Assembly: GCA_900556055.1 (NCBI GenBank)
Contig: USNJ01000145.1
Span: 1 to 5,291, forward strand
Direction of reading: 5' to 3'
Length of the DNA stretch: 5,291 bases
DNA from: an uncultured Ruminococcus sp.
GTDB taxonomy: Bacteria; Bacillota; Clostridia; Oscillospirales; Ruminococcaceae
Shown piece after piece: positions 4,565-5,291 of the stretch. The notes below the pieces were generated by a model. The model was not told where the DNA came from. It made no database searches and saw only the letters and a program-made list of their open reading frames with translations. Both the position numbers and the translations under genes were made by a program. Positions within the stretch are counted from its first letter, which is position 1, and every line of letters starts with the position of its first letter.

Positions 4565-5291
4565 TGGCGAAAAGATTTCTTTCGGGCGATGAAGCGTTTG
4601 CCGAGGGCGTTCGCCTTGCACGTCCCGAAGTTATATCGGCGTATCCGATAACTCCGCAAACTATTGTCGTTGAACGTCTTTCCGATATGGTCGAGGACGG
4701 CAGGCTGAAAGCGGAATATATCCATGTTGAGTCCGAACATTCCGCACTTTCGTGTGCGATGGGCGCAAGCGCAGTAGGCGCAAGAGCATTCACGGCGACA
4801 TCATCTCAGGGACTTCTTTACATGGCTGAATGTCTTTATTATGCATCTGGCGGACGTTTTCCGATAGTAATGATGAACGCAAACCGATCAACAGCTCTCC
4901 CGTGGAACATCTACGGAGATCAGCGTGACAGCATATCGCAGCTTGACAGCGGCTGGATACAGTCATATGCCGAAAATGCGCAGGAAAGCCTTGACATGGC
5001 ACTGATGAGCTATTACATAGCAGAGAAAAAGGACGTATCTACGCCGTTTATGGTCAATCTGGACGGCTTTATACTCACACATACATATGAAACGGTAGAT
5101 GTTCCGACACCCGAACAGGCAGATGAATTTCTCCCGCCGTATGAAACGGAAAACAAGCTTGATCTCGATCATCCGAGAAATCTTGCATTTTCCGCAGGCC
5201 CCGAGTATAACTACATTTTCAAATACAAGGAGCATGTAGGCGTGCTGAATTCCGTTCCCGTCATAAAGGAAGCTGAAGAGAAATTTGAGAA
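4564..5291 (+). CDS. porA: 2-oxoacid:ferredoxin oxidoreductase, alpha subunit, 3' end outside the window
   Basis: The frame is open from ATG 4564 to the window edge (242 codons plus two bases); family members are near 350-400 residues, so about a third is missing. Landmarks are GDEAFAEGVRLA (8-19, usually GNEA), YPITPQT (27-33) in the domain that contacts substrate and thiamine diphosphate, VESEHSALSCAMGASAVGA (55-73), TATSSQGLLYM (77-87) and NANRSTALPWNIYGDQRDS (105-123). The YPITPQT form is common in pyruvate and 2-oxoisovalerate enzymes. GGAGGCGG (4549-4556) serves as Shine-Dalgarno. The beta subunit, which carries the thiamine diphosphate-binding site and a cluster, should follow directly. 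The role is reversible CoA-dependent decarboxylation of a 2-oxoacid coupled to ferredoxin. The family is certain; the substrate is not. Confidence 0.93.
   Translation, partial: MAKRFLSGDEAFAEGVRLARPEVISAYPITPQTIVVERLSDMVEDGRLKAEYIHVESEHSALSCAMGASAVGARAFTATSSQGLLYMAECLYYASGGRFPIVMMNANRSTALPWNIYGDQRDSISQLDSGWIQSYAENAQESLDMALMSYYIAEKKDVSTPFMVNLDGFILTHTYETVDVPTPEQADEFLPPYETENKLDLDHPRNLAFSAGPEYNYIFKYKEHVGVLNSVPVIKEAEEKFE

Overview
The window reads as chromosome of a low-to-moderate GC, Gram-positive anaerobe, most likely a clostridial gut bacterium of the Ruminococcus/Oscillospiraceae type. This is inferred from strong Shine-Dalgarno sequences, frequent ATA and AGA codons, a MetQ lipoprotein signal, a ferredoxin-linked 2-oxoacid oxidoreductase and a LysR regulator of the Firmicutes sulfur-amino-acid type. 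No species is claimed. All genes lie on the + strand and every recognised protein belongs to a known family; no mobile element, tRNA, rRNA or CRISPR is visible.

Layout: (1) 2-808, the 3' nine-tenths of a LysR-type regulator, closed by a strong intrinsic terminator at 813-855. (2) 857-1102, a regulatory leader. It holds an extended -10 promoter with an operator-like block, a 25-codon Met/Cys-rich leader peptide (951-1028), competing RNA stems (981-1050) and an intrinsic terminator (1052-1080) just before metQ. (3) 1103-3632, metQ-metN-metI, a complete methionine-type ABC importer (lipoprotein, ATPase with NIL domain, permease). (4) 3640-3758, a second promoter that is a near copy of the first (44 of 56 positions identical). 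(5) 3759-5291, a tightly overlapping operon for the gamma, delta (ferredoxin) and alpha subunits of a multi-subunit 2-oxoacid:ferredoxin oxidoreductase; the alpha gene runs off the window and a beta gene is expected next.

The most interesting part is the control region. The sequence between promoter 1 and metQ has the parts of a classical ribosome-mediated attenuator: a leader peptide in which 11 of 25 residues are Met or Cys, a stem that a ribosome stalled on those codons would block, an alternative stem that would reach the base of the terminator, and the terminator itself. This would make a sulfur-amino-acid importer respond to charged tRNA-Met/tRNA-Cys supply; I see no SAM riboswitch or T-box. 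Superimposed on this, the same operator-promoter block precedes both the importer and the oxidoreductase, which suggests one transcription factor, plausibly the adjacent LysR protein, controls both. A working model is a sulfur/amino-acid regulon that couples uptake of methionine or cysteine to 2-oxoacid metabolism. The regulatory structures were found by eye and have not been folded computationally.
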